A DNA stretch of 64,000 nt from assembly GCA_026225945.1 (NCBI GenBank), contig JAMJFZ010002555.1, forward strand, positions 62,001-126,000, written 5' to 3'. Origin of the DNA: Cricetomys ansorgei. Taxonomy: Eukaryota > Chordata > Mammalia > Rodentia > Nesomyidae. Below the pieces are notes generated by a model, which saw only the letters and a program-made list of their open reading frames with translations, was not told the origin of the DNA and made no database searches. Below, piece after piece: positions 10,607 through 23,858 of the stretch. Both the position numbers and the translations under genes were made by a program. The stretch's first letter is position 1, and each line of letters opens with the position of its first letter.

Positions 10607-10750
10607 ATTTTTGAGACAGGGTTTCTCTGTTGTAACTCTGGCTGTCCTGGAAGTCACTCTGTAGACCACGCTGTCCTCGAACTCACAGAGATCTTCCTGC
10701 CTCTGCCTCAGGAGTGCTGGGATTAAAGGAGTGTGCCACCACCACCAGGC
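10607..10750 (-). mobile_element. B1 SINE, antisense, full length
   Basis: TTTTTGAGACAGGGTTTCTC, TGTTGTAACTCTGGCTGTCC, CTCGAACTCACAGAGATC, GTGCTGGGATTAAAGG: little diverged, with the GTTGTAACTC lineage signature. Confidence 0.95.
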
Positions 10751-13700
10751 TTTACTGTTTATTTTTCAATTTTTTTAGCTGACTTGCTAACATTATACTG
10801 TGATATTTGGGAATACTTTAAAAGAATTAGACAGCTTTAGGCTACTAGAGAAGCACTTGACTGAGAATGAATGGAAAGTAGTCACCTGAGTTTTAGTTTG
10901 ATGAAGGTAGGGACAGAATAGGGAGATGGCTACTGGCCTTTCAATTCATAGATTAACATAGCTTGCAAAATGCCAGACCAAGTAGTTTTCAATACAATAA
11001 TTTTTCTTCTTTTAAAATGTGCATTCCTGAAGAAGATGATTGAGGTAAATAAAAAGTAATTTAAACCACCAGTTTGTTTTTCTCTAATTGATCTTTTCTT
11101 TACCCGGAGGACCACAGAGCATTTTTTCTTTGTCTAAAGCATATTAGTGTCATTTCCCCACTGTTATTCTGTAGCATTCATTTGGAAAAACACAAAGAAT
11201 GTGCTCATTCCCAAGGAATTATACTTCCTTCTCTCCTTTTTGTGAATCAAATGTAAGAGTGAGATGTCAATATCACAGAAAAACCCCTGTAAATGGATAT
11301 TGTATATCAATTGTGAGTTTTCATAGTATATTTATCATTAATTGAAAACTATTTACATGTACCCATGTGATAGTTACATACTATTGTGTAATGACATCAT
11401 GCTTAAATTTCTTTTTTATTCTTCTCTTGCCCAATACATCACAAGTTGTTTCTCCTCCCTCCATTCTCCCTCCTTCATCCCCACTGGTTGAAAGTGATTG
11501 TGGAAAATGCCTTTGGGTCCCAGGTTGAGGGAAAGTAGAAACAGATGTATTGCTTTCTCAAAGGGGAAGTCGTGTGTGTGGAGAAATGCAGCACAGGTAT
11601 GAACTAAGCTGACTTCTCAAACTCAACTGTCTGGTAAGTGGATATTGAGCTGTCACTCATAAACCTACCATTTGCTTTTTCTCCTGGGATCTTCTCTTAC
11701 CCAGTGCATCACACTTTTGTTTTCTACCTTTATTTCTCTCTCTCTTCTATTCTGGTAATTTCCTTCTTCCTATGCATACTAATTTGCTCTCTTACTTGTT
11801 CTCATTTATTTTCATTTTATTCCTCAACGGAGTTAATCTATATGTACTTCACATCTGACCCTCTAGATTATTACAGCCTAGGTTGGGACTTTGCAGAGTA
11901 TTTTGAAATGTGATTTTTTTCTTTGATGTTTTAACACAGAGTTTCAACAAAAGAGATTTAAAAAATAAAGGACAGAGATAGAAAGGAAAATGAACTCAGT
12001 CTTGGTAACTGCTGAATTAGATGTAGGGAAGTTGAGAATCTAAATGTAGGGGTTCATAATATCTGGTTGATGATCATTCTTATGAACATCTTTCTGATTA
12101 TATTGTTCTAGTGAACTCACTAGTCAGCACTGGAAGCTGGCTTTTGTGGACAGTTTACCAGTACAAAACTGCAGGGAAAAAAATCCTAGGAATCCTTTGT
12201 ACATATCTAATGTAAAGAAACAAATCCTAAAGTATAAGTAGGAGATCTGTTTGCTCTTACCATACTTACTATTCAAGTATAAAGAAGAAGAAAAGATACA
12301 TCCCTCCATGTGTTTTAAGCCAGGATTTGTCTGTGAGTCTCTGTTTGGGAGGAAGTGGAAGAAATGGAAGCAGATTGTGGGTTTGCTTTATTAACTTGAT
12401 TAGCTTTAGACAAAAGATCTCTATTCAATGGAGATGACTCTTGTGTCAAATTCAACATAGGGATAATACTCTTTTTCATTAGCCTGATGAAATAGTGTTT
12501 TGGGGAACAATGGTTGCATTTTAAAGCCATATTGCTTATATTTCATCACCTGACATCTGGTGGCAAATGACTATTCCATACTATTTTCTGATTTTTGTTT
12601 TTAAAGATACAATCTTAGCTGAGGTTCAGGAAATAACTAGATAGAAGGCAGATCTATAGTATCTCTTAAGAAAGCCTTACACTTCCCAAATAGAGTGCCC
12701 AAATATTTTGTGGCTTGATACAATGTTTCATTTGTTTTCATTCTTATAGCTACTTTGTAACTCTGTTAAAGACTTACTGTTGGGAAGCATTGTCCTTTAT
12801 GTATATCAGGAGAATTTGACAAAAGTACCTGCTTCCTTGGAGTGTATGTTATGGTAGAGTGTATTACTAAGTTTTTCATTATTATAAAAAGTTCATGATA
12901 AATATCAAGTTAAAGGATAAAAAATTTCATTTTGGTTCCTGACTTCTGAGGTTTCCATTTGTGTTAACTTGGGTCCATGACTTTGTATCTGTGGTGAAGT
13001 AGACCATTGTGGGGAGGAATCCACGGTGAACCAGAGTTACTTTTGGGTAATAACTGGGAAGCAGAGAAATGTGATATATAGGATTCTATTATTCCCTTTA
13101 AAGGATGCTCACAGTGACCTACTATGCCTCATTTTCTAAAGTTCTCTCAGCATCCCAATAACATGACCAGCTTGAGGACAAGTCTTCAGGGAACCTTCTT
13201 GATTCAAATGATAAAATGGAGTAATAAATAAGTAGCAAGGTCGTGAACTATGCAATGTGGGATATGATGACATATCCTATGAAGCAAGAAAGGGCTGGGG
13301 ACCAGAGAGTCCTGGGGGGCATGAGGGTGCAGTTATAATAGAGTACACAGGGAGGCCTGAGCAACATCTCAGAGAAGGGACCAAGGAATCAAGGAAGGGT
13401 GACTTTGTAGGAATGAGGAAGCACAAGTGTTCTGGATAGAGATAACAGCTCCTGTGGCCTTTGGGGGCCCTAAGGGTATGTGTTTTGTATGTTAGAAGGT
13501 GGTCATGGAGGCGGGAGCATAGTGAGCTAGTGGGGCAGATGGGGTATATACAGAGATGCAGAAGCATAGGCAGATGGTCCAAGGCCAATGAGCCTGTGCT
13601 AAGGCTGTGATGTTCATCTGAGCACGAAGAAAACTTTCAATGCAGCTTCATTATGCTCTGTACTCTCGATTTTCTGTAGCACTGTCACGTGATCAGTTGT

Positions 13701-14994
13701 GATATTGATGATCAAGGACTGCTCTGCCTTGTTTGCAGTGTCTAGTATATACGTCTGTCCCTAATGGACAAAAGACTTAAACTCAAGTGTTCATTTTGCC
13801 ACCGTGATTTCTGTTACAGCTTCTAGCTGCTCATCTCTACATGCAGAGGATGGATGAGATTTTTAATTTTTATATTCTTAAATTTTCGTGTAAACTGCAC
13901 ATAGAAGATACTGCCCTCTAGCTTAAACAAAAACCTAAGGCTTGTTTATCCTAATGTGTTTCCAGTGTGATGAATTTGTTACCTTGGAGAATCTCAAATG
14001 ACAAGACTGAAGGTAGAAAATCCCTTCAGAATCCCTTCTGACTTCTGCCTCTTGGTGGCAGTATTCATCATCCCTCACTGAAGCCAGCACTGAATGTGTC
14101 AGTATTTAAAGCCTTTAAGGTGGCATCATCATATATAAATTGTGATTAAGTGAATAATGCAATTGAAAGTCCTAGCAGTGACTTTTGGGGAAAAGCATAG
14201 GGCTTCTGCTGTTTGCAAAATAGCTAATGACACTAATACATGTCATCACATGTTTGTTATACTGAAAAGCAGTCATATTCTCATGTTGTGCTTATAAAAA
14301 AGACTGCATAGTTTTGGTACTCAGTGTGAAAGTTATATATTTAGCAAAAGTTTTAGCTTTTAACTGAGGAAATGGGAAATTTTGTTCTCTAAGTTTTTGA
14401 CTGTCTGCTTCCTTTCCAATCCAGAACCTCAATCCTCTATTTTGGAAAGCCCGAAAAAATATTCAAATGGTGTCCAGCAGGTAAGAAGATATTACTAGGA
14501 TGGCAAATCCCCATTTCCCTTATTTGCCTTAAAACAGTGATGGATCTGTGATTGGTGTTCCTATCTGCACAGATGGCTGGGTTGACCTGGTATTAACTCA
14601 CAGAAAAATCCATTCAGGCAAAAGGAAATGCTTCTTTCCATTTGTATTTTCAAAACCATTCAGACTTCAGGTAGAACCTAGTATAAGCTTTGCAGACTTA
14701 TATCATTCTATATCTAGCCAGAGTTGGTCCCTGCATTTGCTGTCTCAAGGAGAAGCTTCGAGCCACCTCAGGAGACGTTTGTGCTGTGCTGTGCCTAAGC
14801 ACAGTCCCAGGAGTACTCTTTAAAACAAATTTGTCATGGCCTTTCTAATGTCTAGTCAGATACACTACTCTGTGGATGGGAACATGGCCTTTGTGCATGG
14901 TTGGCAAAAGCTATGTTATTAAGTCCCCACGACTCTTAAATTGCTTCAGAGATTGAGACATTCTATCCTTTTAGACCCCTTTGTCTGTTACTAC
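10751..14994. other. 4.2 kb non-coding interval
   Basis: AT-rich sequence with only short frames (60-103 codons) that show no splice context, domain or composition suggesting a gene. A weak internal echo occurs between 11420-11450 (TTCTCTTGCCCAATACATCAC) and 11692-11715 (TTCTCTTACCCAGTGCATCAC). Confidence 0.5.
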
Positions 14995-15212
14995 CTATAT
15001 CCATAATCCCTGTGCTGGGGAGGCAGAGACAGGAGGAGCATGGAAACTCACTGGTGTAGTCAAATTGGTGAGTTTTAATGTCAGTGAGAGACACTGAACA
15101 GGTAGAAAGTGATTAAGGAAGACATTTGATATTGAGTTATGGCCCCCACATGCATGCACAAACATGTGTATGTGTCTGACACATATGCAACCATGCATAT
15201 ATGCCCAGAAAT
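14995..15212 (+). mobile_element. B4-type SINE fragment
   Basis: Right-hand B1-like portion (CCCTGTGCTGGGGAGGCAGA, GAGAGACACTGAACAGG) followed by the B4 tail (GGAAGACATTTGATATTGA, CCCCCACATGCATGCACA). Confidence 0.75.
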
Positions 15213-16318
15213 GAATAATTTAAAATATGGAGAGAGGAAACATTTCATAGAACATTGACTGTGGATAGCACTTACTCTTTTGGCTATACAAGGAATTATT
15301 GAAATTATTTATACTTATACCCAACTTTGCTTTTGAAAATAATTTCAGGTAAGAAGATATTAAAATATAAGCTAGTCTACATTGTACACCAACAGGAAGG
15401 AGATTGATTCTGTTCTATTCAGTCTGGCTTATGAAAGAATGAGAGGACTCTCACTTGATCTCGAAACCTATGTTGGTTTCTGGTTAATGTGTAGTGGCAT
15501 GTGTAGATTATGTAGGGAATGGTGTTCTCTCCTCTGAACTTGAGAATTGCTGCCTTTTGAGAACTCTTCAAAGTGAGGACTGATTTCTTTTTTAAAATAA
15601 ATTTATTGTTATATTAAATTTGAACTCCCCTTCTTAGCGAGATGGGGCTATGAGGTTAACCTAGAATCGAATGGCACTCAAGGTTTCCTCAAAATACCAG
15701 CTAGTTGGGTTTTTATCGGTCAAAATAAAGCTCCTCTTAAGGATAGAGTCGTCATAGCTTTTCTAGCTTTCTGTTCATTGCTGTGGTTTTTGTCAGAGGA
15801 GAGACCTGTATTGACCTTGGTGCACAAGAAATGCCTGATAGGCTCAGGCCTTGGCTTTTTAATTAGCTCCAATTATTAGTTTATATGAACCAGAGAAAGA
15901 AAGCTAAAGTAGTAAAACCTTGAAGCTATACAACGGTAAACAAACAAAAACCTAGTGTAGTAGATCTGGAGGGATGGATCAGTGGTTATGAGCACTTGCT
16001 GCTCCTTGCAGAGGTCCTAGGTTCAGTTCTTGCATACTTATTTTTTGACCTCTGTAGTTCTTACAGTAATACTTTAAAATAGTTAGCAAGTTTTCGATGC
16101 TTACTGATAAAATGATATTTGAAGGAGCTAAAAGCAACTCCCCTAAATTTACAAAAGCCGTAACATGTAAGCTAAGATTTGAGAATAGGTGTTTCTCACA
16201 GATTCTACAATGAAACATTCTACTTTTCTGTGGATAATCTACAGGTGACTATTTTATATCATTTTATTTCAAAACCATTTAATGGATGAAATGAGAAGCT
16301 CATTTTAAAAGTTATTCT
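15213..16318. other. non-coding, with short B2-like piece
   Basis: About 15966-16040 resembles a B2 head (GGAGGGATGGATCAGTGGTTATGAGCAC, broken here by small changes, then CAGAGGTCCTAGGTTCAGTTC). The rest is AT-rich and unrecognised. Confidence 0.55.
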
Positions 16319-16463
16319 AGCGGTGGTGGTACATGCCTTTAACCCCAGCATTCGGGAGGCACAGGCAGATGGATCTCTGAGTTCAAGGCCAGCCTGGTCT
16401 ACAGAGTGAGTTCCAGGACAGCCAGAGTTACAACAGAGAAACGCTGTCTCTCAAAAAAAAAAA
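16319..16463 (+). mobile_element. B1 SINE
   Basis: GCGGTGGTGGTACATGCC, CCAGCCTGGTCTACAGAGTG, CCAGAGTTACAACAGAG and an A-rich tail; nearly full length. Confidence 0.95.
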
Positions 16464-17034
16464 TCAAACTAAAAAAAAGAGTGACCATGGAAGCTCTTTT
16501 GCAGTGTGAGGGTTTGCATGTTGTCTGTTGTGCTTTCAGATAGTCAGGTGCTTAATGAACACATGTTTAGCACTCACCAGCAAGAAAACGAATGTAGCTA
16601 CTTTTTTGGTGCTTCTGTTAATAGTCTTATAGAATCCAGGAGTTTTTTTTTAAAGACAATATTACATTCTTCGCATATCTATAACTTAAAAAAAATTCCT
16701 TTGTCAAGGTACTTTTAAACTTTGATGCTCAAGCCAGTTCCTGCCTTGGCCTCCTAGGAGTGTCACCTTGCCCAGTACTCATGGATTATTTTAAGTTCCA
16801 GTAATATGCTGTGGGAATTCTGTATTGTCTAGACAATTGTGTCATAAAGTTAAAAGGGAACTTTTCACCTTTAATAAACACCTTGTGATATTTAAGCTAC
16901 AATGGAAATGAGAACCTTTTACACCCTGTAGCATAGAAATGGATGAACGTCAATTATTTTCTCTGAATACTTTTGCTTTAAGTTACAGATAGGTTATGTG
17001 GCACGTTTTACTTCATTGTCACCCAGTTGGTTTT
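16464..17034. other. non-coding interval
   Basis: AT-rich, no recognisable gene or element. Confidence 0.5.
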
Positions 17035-17056
17035 TAAAAGATTTATTTTCATTTTC

Positions 17057-17084
<28 letters not shown>
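17057..17084. repeat. (GT)n microsatellite
   Basis: About fourteen GT units followed by ACGCGT-containing variants, abutting an antisense B3. Confidence 0.95.
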
Positions 17085-17087
<3 letters not shown>

Positions 17088-17282
17088 CGTGTACGCGTGT
17101 GCACACAGGAATCTGTACCCATATGTGTGCAAGCACTCACAGAGGCCAGAAGAGGGCATTGGATCCCCTGGAGCTAGAGTTACCACTGGTTGTGGGCTGC
17201 CTGATGTGGGTGCTGGGAATGGATCTGCCCTCCTCTGTAAGAGCAGCTTGTCATCCTAACCATTAAGCTATTTCTCTAGCCC
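17085..17282 (-). mobile_element. B3 SINE, antisense
   Basis: AGAGGCCAGAAGAGGGCATT, GGATCCCCTGGAGCTAGAG, GTGGGTGCTGGGAATG and the tRNA-like end (AGCTATTTCTCTAGCCC) identify an antisense B2/B3-class SINE. Confidence 0.9.
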
Positions 17283-17930
17283 TGCCTTCCTGGCTTTACT
17301 TTTGTTATTTATTTATTGCTTTTGAAATTCCAAACAGAATTTTTATTTTGCCACCTTTTCCTAAACCTCTTACCAGCTTTCTAATGTAAATGTGTAATTT
17401 TGAATAACATTATGATTTTCAAAATCTCAAGCTTTTGGTAAGATTGATAATATATCATGGAATTAAAAATTGGGTCCCTAACAGTTAATATTTGTTAATT
17501 ATAACTATAGAAAGTATTAGAAACAGTCCCAAATCTGAATAAATAACCAAAATAAAACCAGTGTAAGAGAAATGGATAAAAGGGAAAGGGGAGGTAATTC
17601 AAAAAGTGTGGGTCAGTCATCCTTCAGGCCCACCTCAGCTTATGACCATTTTAAGTGCTCAATAAACACTTTAGCCATGTTAAGACAGTGGGTCTCAGGA
17701 GGTACAGGAGGTTAGGAAGGAAGAAAAGCACAGATGTTCTATGGCAGAGATGTGCACACCATAAGACTGGTAAGACCGGAGGGAGAGTTTACTATGCCAT
17801 GTACCCGGGAAGATGAAACTTTTCTGGAAAGAACATTTTTTTTTATGGAAACTCCAAGGAGATCAGAATGTAGTATAGGTATTTTAACAATAGAAAAAGG
17901 AGAGACTTTTATTTTAGGTTCTTGTTGTTG

Positions 17931-18068
17931 TTTTGAGGTAGGTCTCACTGTATACCTCTGTCTAGCCTGGAACTCACTATGTAGATCAGGCTGACCTCAA
18001 ACCCATAGAGATCCTCTTGCCACTGCCTCCCAAACCCAAGATTAAATGTGTATACCACCACGCCCAGC
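17931..18068 (-). mobile_element. B1 SINE, antisense, diverged
   Basis: TTTTGAGGTAGGTCTCACTG, GTAGATCAGGCTGACCTCAA, CAAGATTAAATGTGTATACC, CCACGCCCAGC. Confidence 0.85.
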
Positions 18069-19170
18069 TCTTGTATTGGGTTTTAAAATGAAAAGCAGTC
18101 AACATCTGAGAAGCAGTTAGACTGTGTGTTTAACCTGGGGGGAAAGAAATGGATGCCACATAGTATTTTAGTTTTAATCCAGAATGGTGAGAGTTTAAAG
18201 ATGCAATGGGGCTGCCAGCTTTCTCTGTTGTGTTTTAGATGGTGTAAAATGAATTTATGTCATGCAACATTGTTAATGTGAGATAGGCACACAGTTCAGC
18301 AAGCTATTCTGACAGAATATGAACTGAGGAGACTCTTTGCTTATTAAAGGATGCTTTTCACCCATGATCAAGAATCTTGATTTGCTGTGTACTAGGGTGC
18401 TTACATGAGATAGAAAAATTTGTAAAGACGCAGAAGACAGTATAGTCCTTTTTATGTTAACATGTCTATTGGTGTCTTCTTTGTTCAGGTCTTATTTAGG
18501 CAGCCACATTGCTAAGATCCTCAAGCCTTAGGTTCAGGAGTTGTGTTATGGGTGCTTCAGTTGTTGCTGGATACCATTAAGTCACTTGTTCTCTGCTTTT
18601 GATTGGTTGTGGTTATCTGTAATAATTTCCATCTGGTTTTTAAAAAATACTTAGAATATAGTTAGGAATTATGCTGGTTTAATAAAGGGGTTACATTTAA
18701 ATTTCAAAAGAGTAAAAATATTATCTATATCTACACACACACATATATGTATATATTTTAAAAGAACTAAAAAAACAAAAGAAACAGTTTAGTTATAGGC
18801 TGGAGCTTTTCCATATATCTATAAATCAACTTACAAGATACAACGTAACTGCCAAGATATTTAGCATATGTTGTAGAACATTGGAGAAATTAAATAAATG
18901 AACGAGTTGTAGAGAGGCTGTAATGAAGAACAGTTTCTTAGGGAGGTGGTTCCCTGATAGACTTAATTGGCACAAGTGTGGGAAGAGTAGCTTTCCCATT
19001 GGAGAAGAGAATAGAGACTCAGAAGTGGAAGTGAACTTGGCATTAGGGTGGCTTTGTCCATTTGACTTGACAGGCAGCTAAACTTTCTCTTCCTATGGAG
19101 ACTTGACCTTTGCTTGTGGCTTCTGGTCCACTGCATGCAACCAGGCAATGATGGAGCCCAGAGCCCTTTG
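18069..19170. other. non-coding interval
   Basis: No gene or nameable repeat; a short (CA)/(TA) run lies near 18731-18755. Confidence 0.5.
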
Positions 19171-19173
19171 TTA

Positions 19174-19801
19174 TCTGGATTGTAGCCACAGTCTCCTCAT
19201 GGTCTCCTCACTTCCACTCTTGACCCCCTCTAATCTCTTCCTGCACATTGACCCAGTGTTATCTTTCTGAAAACACAAATGTGTTTACCTCTGATATCTG
19301 CCTAGATTTATTCAAGGACTGCTTGTTGTGTTTCTAAAAAGTTTCAGGCCTGTGAGTTTGACATACAGGGTCCACCTCCTGCCATTGCTGTCTTGGCCTT
19401 ATCTCTCAATGTCTTTCCTACAGATTCAGCTTGGTCTAGGCTAACAACAACAATAATGACTTCCTTTTCTGAAAAGTTCAGTATGCTTCCTATCTACACT
19501 TGCATGTCTTTTATACGCCCCCAAAGCCCTTTTATAAAAGGATGTGACTACTGTTACTTAAACATTTCCATCTTAACTGTTCTTTTTTTTAGACAGTTCA
19601 TGAAATGCTTCATTCTCCAGAGCCTTTTGGAGTCTTTCCACTGTAACTACTGTGCCCATGCCCTCTATCTAGAATCCTTGGATTTATGCACAGGGATTGA
19701 TCCCCTTAAATACTGTCTGTACTTTCTTTTTCCTCTCCAGTGTCTAACACAGAGCCTGGCAGATTGAGGGAACCCAGAGAAATTTCTGATGAATAAATAA
19801 A
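19174..19801 (+). mobile_element. L2 LINE 3' remnant
   Basis: Order and wording follow an L2 3' part: GGATTGTAGCCACAGTCTCC, ATCTTTCTGAAAACACAAAT, TTCAGGCCTGTGAGTTTGAC, TTGGCCTTATCTCTCAATG, then the end CTAACACAGAGCCTGGCAGA and ATGAATAAATAA. The 124-codon frame at 19393-19767 lies within it and is not a gene. Confidence 0.8.
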
Positions 19802-20409
19802 TATACTATGGTCATAGTGATGAGACAGAGCAAAAGGCAAATCTTGGGCAGTTGTAGAAAATTAACTCACAGAAGATATGGCTGTGGGACAGTTTCCCTG
19901 AGCACAAATCCCAGTTTTTCTAGGATTAGCTGGAGAACAGTCAGAGTGAAGCAAAAGCAGATGCAGATTGGGATGTTAGGGACAGTTAGGATGTTATGAC
20001 TGCAGTGGGGGGAGAGTCCACTGTGATCTGAGTCAACTTTGGATTATACAGAGCTGAAGGAGTGTTTTAAAGGGACGAAAAAAGAACAAGGAAGGAATGA
20101 AAGAAGCTTGGGAGAGTCAAGGGCTGAGCATGACAAGAGTCCTTCACTGCATGTGAACTCAGGTCAGTTGTGTCTGCAAGCTGGCAATGACAGAAGCGGA
20201 TTCTGTCCTGTCTCAGTGTTTTAGCTGCTGCTGCTGAAACAGATAAAACATTTTGGCAATCTTGCATTTTCTCACACAGTTGCATTAAGGGAGAGCATAG
20301 GGGCATTCTAAGGATGTGGCCTTGAGAAATATTAGTGTTTGTTCAAGTGGTTTTAAAACAAGGTTGAAGCCTCAGAGGAACCTGAGTTTGGTCGAGAGAG
20401 AATCTTTGT

Positions 20410-20735
20410 TAGAGCTTGTCTTAGTTCATCTTCTGTTGTTTCTGAAAACTGAAGGTCGTGGATTGGGCAATTTGTAAAAGTTGGAGGCTTATTTAGTTCA
20501 CAGGGATGGAGGCTAGAATGTCAAGTGCAGCACTGCCATGTCTCCAGGGCCTTCTCAGTGTATGGTAGCAGATAGCAGCAATACATGGCAAAAGGGACTG
20601 AACTGCTAGCCTAGCCTAGATTTCTCTTCTTTTCATGAGGCAATAATGCACTGCACCCTAGTTACATCAGCCAATCATATTTACCTTCCAAAGCCTCACC
20701 CCCAAATTCCAATTCTTGGTTATTTTTTCATTACT
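20410..20735 (+). mobile_element. old mammalian interspersed repeat, family unassigned
   Basis: TTAGTTCATCTTCTGTTG...GGCAATTTGTAAAAGTTGG...GGCTTATTTAGTTCACAGGG...CAAAGCCTCACCCCCAAATTCC resembles a widespread ancient mammalian repeat of the pattern ttagtttgttttctgttgc...ggtttatttggctcacag. I do not assign its class. Confidence 0.5.
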
Positions 20736-20869
20736 TTGGGGATAACATTTCCTGTGTGTGAATTGTGTAGATACAAATTGTAGCTATAAGAGATCTTAAG
20801 TAGAGCTACTAACAAAATGCTAGCTATTAAAGAGAGTATAGCATTTGTTCTCTCCTCAAGGAAAGTATT

Positions 20870-21036
20870 TAATTCAGTGCCTTAGTTTCATCAACTGTAA
20901 AATGGGGATATGAGTATTTCCTACCTGAGGGGGTTTGAGGGTTTCAAGCATATTGATTTGTGTAAGGTTGATTTGAAGAGCTTAAGGCACAGAGTCAACA
21001 CTCAGGTTGTTCGTTGATATTGTAATAGAGCAATAC
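20870..21036 (+). mobile_element. MIR remnant
   Basis: CCTTAGTTTCATCAACTGTA followed by AAATGGGGATATGAGTATTTCC and CACTCAGGTTGTTCGTTG matches MIR core and tail. Confidence 0.85.
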
Positions 21037-21061
21037 TCTCTATTGTGTTTTTATTTTTGTC

Positions 21062-21133
21062 AATATTGAGGATTGAACTCGGGTCTTTTGTACAGGCTAA
21101 ACAACTGCTGAACCATTGAGCTACGCACTCCTC
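21062..21133 (-). mobile_element. ID SINE, antisense
   Basis: GAGGATTGAACTCGGGTC...ACAACTGCTGAACCATTGAG is the reverse complement of the ID/tRNA-Ala-like promoter. Confidence 0.75.
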
Positions 21134-21837
21134 ATTATTCATGGATTTGGTGTTTGCAAACTCACCTACTGGCTAAAATTGATTACAATGTTTACACCTC
21201 TATAAGTGCATTTGTGATCATTTGCAAACTTGTACAATGTGGTTAAAAATCTTGCTCTCTGAAGTGTGTACTTTCCCAGGTGACTTTGAATGAGGGGAAG
21301 TCTGTAAACAAGTGTCCTTTGTGTGGTCTAGTTAATGCCCTTCCTTTCCCATTTTTGTGATATTCCCTTGACAACCTTACTGTTTCAAATGGCTTGAAAC
21401 TCTGTGTTAAAATTCTGTTAATGTTCCCAAGTGTCAGAAGCCTTTGGTGTGACCTAGTGGAAAACTAGTCAGACTTTATGTCAGCATGGCCTAGAATGTC
21501 TTGGGCCATAAGTTCAGTCTTAGTGAATGAACACTAGGTCTTCAATAAAACATATTTCAGTAGGAATACATGTTCAAAGAACAAACAACAACAACAACAA
21601 ACATTGCACATGGAACATGTGACAAATTGTGACCTGAGGCTTGCAGGAATCCAACAATGTATTTTCCTCAGGAGCAATGGTTCAGCATTGATTAATTGAG
21701 GGTTATCAGAGACTTTGTTTATGGCAAGTTTCAAGAACACAGGTTGGTTGTATCTTACTAATCCTCACAGTGCCTCTCTGCAGTAAGCCAAATGGGTAAT
21801 AGAGTATTAGTCACAGTTTAAAGGAGGATAGGCTTAT

Positions 21838-22140
21838 GTGGGTTTGTGGTTTCAGGCTTTGGTCCATAGTCGTTTGGCTGTGTTGCTTCTAGGCCCAGGC
21901 TTGGTGAGACATAGCATCACAAAGGAACAGTGTGCAGTGGAGCAAAGTGGCTCATCTCATGGTGGGCAGGACACAAAGCCTACTAAACAGCCCAGGTGGG
22001 GATGTGAGATTGTCTTCAGAAACACACAGTCGGTGTCGTACTTCCTCCTACCAGACTCAGCTTCCTGAAGTTAGGAGCTCATTAATCCATCCTTTTATGA
22101 AGTTGGCACCCTCATAATCTAATCACCTTATGAGCCTTGT
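21838..22140. mobile_element. old interspersed repeat, family unassigned
   Basis: GGTTTCAGGCTTTGGTCCAT, GGAGCAAAGTGGCTCATCTC, TTAATCCATCCTTTTATGAAG, ATAATCTAATCACC: phrases typical of a widespread old mammalian repeat whose name I cannot fix without a database. Confidence 0.45.
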
Positions 22141-23533
22141 GAGAAATTAACTTGTCAGCAAGCAAGTTTTTAGCAAGAAACTAAACTGCCTGGCTAAAGG
22201 AACCTAGGACTGATAGGGACAGGACAGTAGAACCAGTCAGGAGTCTAGTTCTGAGTTGCTGAGAGTCTCAGCTAAGGTTTGATGAGCTAGAAATGATAAC
22301 TAATGACCAGGGTATGGGGGTGGTAGTAACTGCTGGGTGCAAATTGGTCTGAGCAACATTGTATTCAACTGGGAACTGATTAGAAATGCAATTGAATGGC
22401 TAACCCTAGGGACTGGGGACAGCAGGCCATGGTTTAACAAGTCCCATGTGATTTTGGGAAGATTCATTGTAAGAGTCATTGGGTTGCCATAGAAAGGAGT
22501 TAGGACATGCTATTTTATTGGCAGAGAAGATATGGTTTTGATTTAAGGAGGAAGGGTGCTCAAATATCAGCAAGATAAGCAGTCATAAGATGGAAGTGAA
22601 GCAGCAAAGAGAAGGAAAACCAGAAGTAATCAGTGGAGAGGAGAGAACTGGGGATTTAGAAAACAATTTCTTTGAATGCGTATAGCCAATTAAATTGCCC
22701 AAAGATAAAATCCCCACCCACGGCCCCACCATAAAACAAAACAAACCAACAACAAAATCAGAGAAGGGATGAGAAAAAAAATGAGGAGGTAGAGTTTGAA
22801 ATCATAGGAGCCAAGAGAAGAGAGGGTTCTATGAAGAAAGATGTGAGCAGGAGTCGTCAGGATTTGTAATAGGCTGGGTTACAATTGTTTGACAATGAGG
22901 ACACCAGCATCACTGGAGAGCAATTCCATTAGCACAGCTGGGTCTGGGGCATGATCCACCACCCACTAATGGTCCGAAGTCAAATTGCAAATGCAAATCC
23001 ATTGCATTTGACTTTTTCTAAGATTTATTTTTATGGGATTTGACAATAGTTGGGTGTGAGTGCAAGGGGAGTAAGGAACTTGCCATCTGCAGATCAAGAA
23101 ACGAAAGTCACATTGATTAAGGTGCTTTTCTTCCTCATGCTGGCTGGGAAAAGGTGGCCATGTAGTCTCTTAGAGTATGGTCCAGCAGCCTGCAGAACAT
23201 CAACTCTGCAGCTGGATGGAAACTTCCAAAGGCAAGAAAAGGAAAACAGCAGGTTCCCTGCCTTTGTTGATTTGATTTCCTGTTCCCTTGGCTCTTTCCC
23301 AAATATATTATTACTTCTATGAAGGTTCCTTATCAATGATTCCTGTAGCCCTTTTATCAATCTGTTTATCTTCTGTTATACAAATTTTAATATGGTGAGT
23401 TAGGTAGTTATTATTTTTAACTTCTCTGCATCCCATGCATGTCATACATCTCATTTATGTAGCAGAGACTTTACCAGATTCTTGTTGTACAATATAATTT
23501 TCAACAATTCCTTTTGCATTTTATTACAAGGTC
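22141..23533. other. non-coding interval
   Basis: No gene or nameable element. The two overlapping frames at 23050-23360 lie on opposite strands and have no splice or domain support. Confidence 0.5.
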
Positions 23534-23777
23534 ATTGGAGTAGGGGGATGCCTCAGTGGAAGGAGCACTCATACACAGATTGGGGACCCAAGTTCTGATC
23601 ACCAGCATCCACCAAAAAGCTGTGTGTGTGGCTAGATGTGTTCACCCATAACCCCAGGACTATGTCAGGTGCAGAGAGAGGTTAATTGCTGGGGCTTGAT
23701 GGCTGCTGGGCATTTGAAAAATGGTGAGCTCCAGGTTCATTGAGGGACCTTGTCTCAAATGAGAAGGCAGAGAACCT
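23534..23777 (+). mobile_element. B4-type SINE
   Basis: tRNA-like head (GGGGGATGCCTCAGTGGAAG, ACCCAAGTTCTGATCACCAG) followed by B1-like body (GCTAGATGTGTTCACCCATA, GAGCTCCAGGTTCATTGAGG, GACCTTGTCTCAAATGAG). Confidence 0.85.
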
Positions 23778-23821
23778 TAGAGGGATAAGTCCAATATCCT
23801 TCTCTGGCCTTTGTAAACATG

Positions 23822-23824
<3 letters not shown>

Positions 23825-23858
<34 letters not shown>

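Noticed and set aside
10185..10726. Long frames of 119-169 codons
   Set aside because: Translation of a CTTT microsatellite plus a SINE.
19590..19640. Possible upstream DENN exon (GTTCATGAAATGCTTCATTC resembles a SVHDALIL-type coding run)
   Set aside because: Only a few residues agree, and the site lies inside an L2 remnant.
19393..19767. 124-codon frame
   Set aside because: Lies within an L2 remnant and has no L2 protein similarity in this frame.
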